A stretch of 19,034 nt of DNA from Sphaerosporella brunnea (lineage: Eukaryota > Ascomycota > Pezizomycetes > Pezizales > Pyronemataceae): assembly GCA_008704415.1 (NCBI GenBank), contig VXIS01000544.1, positions 1 through 19,034 of the forward strand. Reading direction: 5' to 3'. Shown here piece after piece: positions 18,207 through 19,034 of the stretch (positions are counted from its first letter, which is position 1; every line of letters begins with the position of its first letter). The notes beneath the pieces are model-generated. The model saw only the letters and a program-made list of their open reading frames with translations, ran no database searches and was not told the origin of the DNA. The position numbers and the translations under genes were made by a program.

Positions 18207-19034
18207 TGATGGCCTCAAGGGCACGTGATAGCCGGGTGGCTCCGGATCATAGTAGCTAGCTTGAGTGACACTATGGAAGGACTCGGAGATTGGTGTAATG
18301 AGGCTCTGTCTACCAGAGTGTTGTGGAATTGAACTCAGGACCTTAAGGCTAAATCCTAAACAATAGAATTTTAAGGGCTATCTTGTCGGGTGGACACTAA
18401 TGGTTCTTGTTGCTGAAGATAAAGGGGTTCTCTCGGCGGAAGCAATCCTACTTATAGTAGAACGCCACTCCAGAAACTACCGTCTCCCTGAGTAATACTC
18501 AGCCTTTACTCCTTGCTGGCTTTCCGACAGTCTCTACGACTGCGGGCGTCAAGGCGCGCACAGAGATCGCCCCACCTTCCTATGACTTACTCTTTGATTC
18601 CAAATCATGAGTCATAGACATGGGTCGCACCCGGATACCCCGCTCCGTAAGCGTTGTATTCTCGTGTTGTAGGAAGATGCTCAGCCCTATTGGCTCCATC
18701 TCCCGATCTTCTGCGTCGCATGCCTTACGCAACAACCACACTTCCTATGGAGGTTCTAGGCCAGGTGATTCTTCCCTTTTTCGGCTCTACACCTTCCGGT
18801 TGATCACTCCTGACCCCTCCGATCGTCAGGCTGGTTCCTGGAACAGGCAGGTCAACGAAGATATCTCGGAAGAGCTCTAACAATAGCCTATACTATTGTC
18901 ATCTCCGAACCGGATGCGCTTCCCAGGTAGCGTCCTACCTGAGGCACCCGATCTCCGAGTTCTTCCATAGCGTCACTCAAGCTAGCTACTATGATCCGGA
19001 GGCACCCGGCTATCATGTGCCCTCGAGGCGATCA
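18207..19034. repeat. Inverted repeat pair (86 bp arms) enclosing about 650 bp, open at the right edge
   Basis: Arms 18207-18292 and 18949-19034 are inverted copies with about 79 of 86 matches. Shared blocks include GATAGCCGGGTG, CTCCGGATCATAGTAGCTAG and CTTGAGTGAC. The right arm reaches the last base, so the repeat may extend further. The enclosed DNA includes small hairpins: CAGGTAG-CGTC-CTACCTG (18924-18941), ACAATAG-CCTATA-CTATTGT (18881-18899) and CTATGACT/AGTCATAG (about 18579-18615). A frame at 18620-18880 (86 codons, starting MGRTRIPRS) shows no known motif. It could be a DNA transposon with long TIRs or two inverted LTR fragments. The CACGTGATAGCCG block resembles part of the LTR at 605-918 (CACGTGGTAGCCG). 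Confidence 0.6.

Noticed and set aside
18297..18350. tRNA-like segment (GAGTTCAATTCC on the minus strand)
   Set aside because: The flanking bases do not pair as a T-stem and there is no cloverleaf.

Overview
The window looks like nuclear DNA of a filamentous ascomycete (Pezizomycotina). The host genes carry short introns (51 to 135 bp) with GTATGY-type donors and CTAAC/CTGAC-type branch points. The gene set (a BCS1-type AAA ATPase, a DUF3712 membrane-anchored protein and a FAR-17a/AIG1-like membrane protein) and the transposon families (Ty3/Gypsy, pogo/Tc1-mariner, hAT) fit that group. I cannot name a species.

Three host genes are supported. A six-pass FAR-17a/AIG1-like protein lies on the minus strand (7009-6059, three exons). 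A DUF3712 type II membrane protein lies on the plus strand (12909-14179, four exons). A BCS1-like ATPase lies on the minus strand (16294-14714, two exons) and converges on the DUF3712 gene. Most of the rest is transposon or transposon debris. I see no operon-like or biosynthetic cluster logic linking the host genes.

Layout. 1-918: the 5' end of a Gypsy retrotransposon in minus orientation, with its LTR at 605-918 and an open Gag N-terminus running off the left edge. 919-1633: unassigned, with one proline-rich open stretch. 1636-1854: a pogo-type MITE. 1884-5578: an old palindromic element split by an apparently complete 3.15-kb pogo-family transposon (2046-5198) and by a second MITE (5222-5478). 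6059-7009: the AIG1-like gene. 8110-8315: a TA-flanked MITE. 8377-9725: a non-autonomous hAT element with an 8-bp target duplication; a broken pogo-type MITE lies inside it. 9734-12908: no recognisable gene. 12909-16294: the convergent DUF3712 and BCS1 genes. 16372-16916: a long-TIR element 78 bp upstream of the BCS1 start. 17893-18162: a solo LTR related to the first LTR. 18207-19034: an 86-bp inverted repeat around about 650 bp.

The most striking object is the pogo transposase gene (5013-2163, minus). Its catalytic DDD core looks intact. Its C-terminal region is built from a tandemly amplified exon-intron cassette. Each cassette holds a run of 10-residue repeats (GSAITSNDSF type, 30 bp each), an AT-hook (GRPRGR type) and a 56-bp putative intron. 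Removing each 56-bp intron restores one reading frame through all copies (predicted 860 aa). Reading through the first one stops translation after 624 aa with the catalytic core complete. Several MITEs here share terminal CCGTAT and subterminal GTGCCAAG motifs with this element, so it may have mobilised them.
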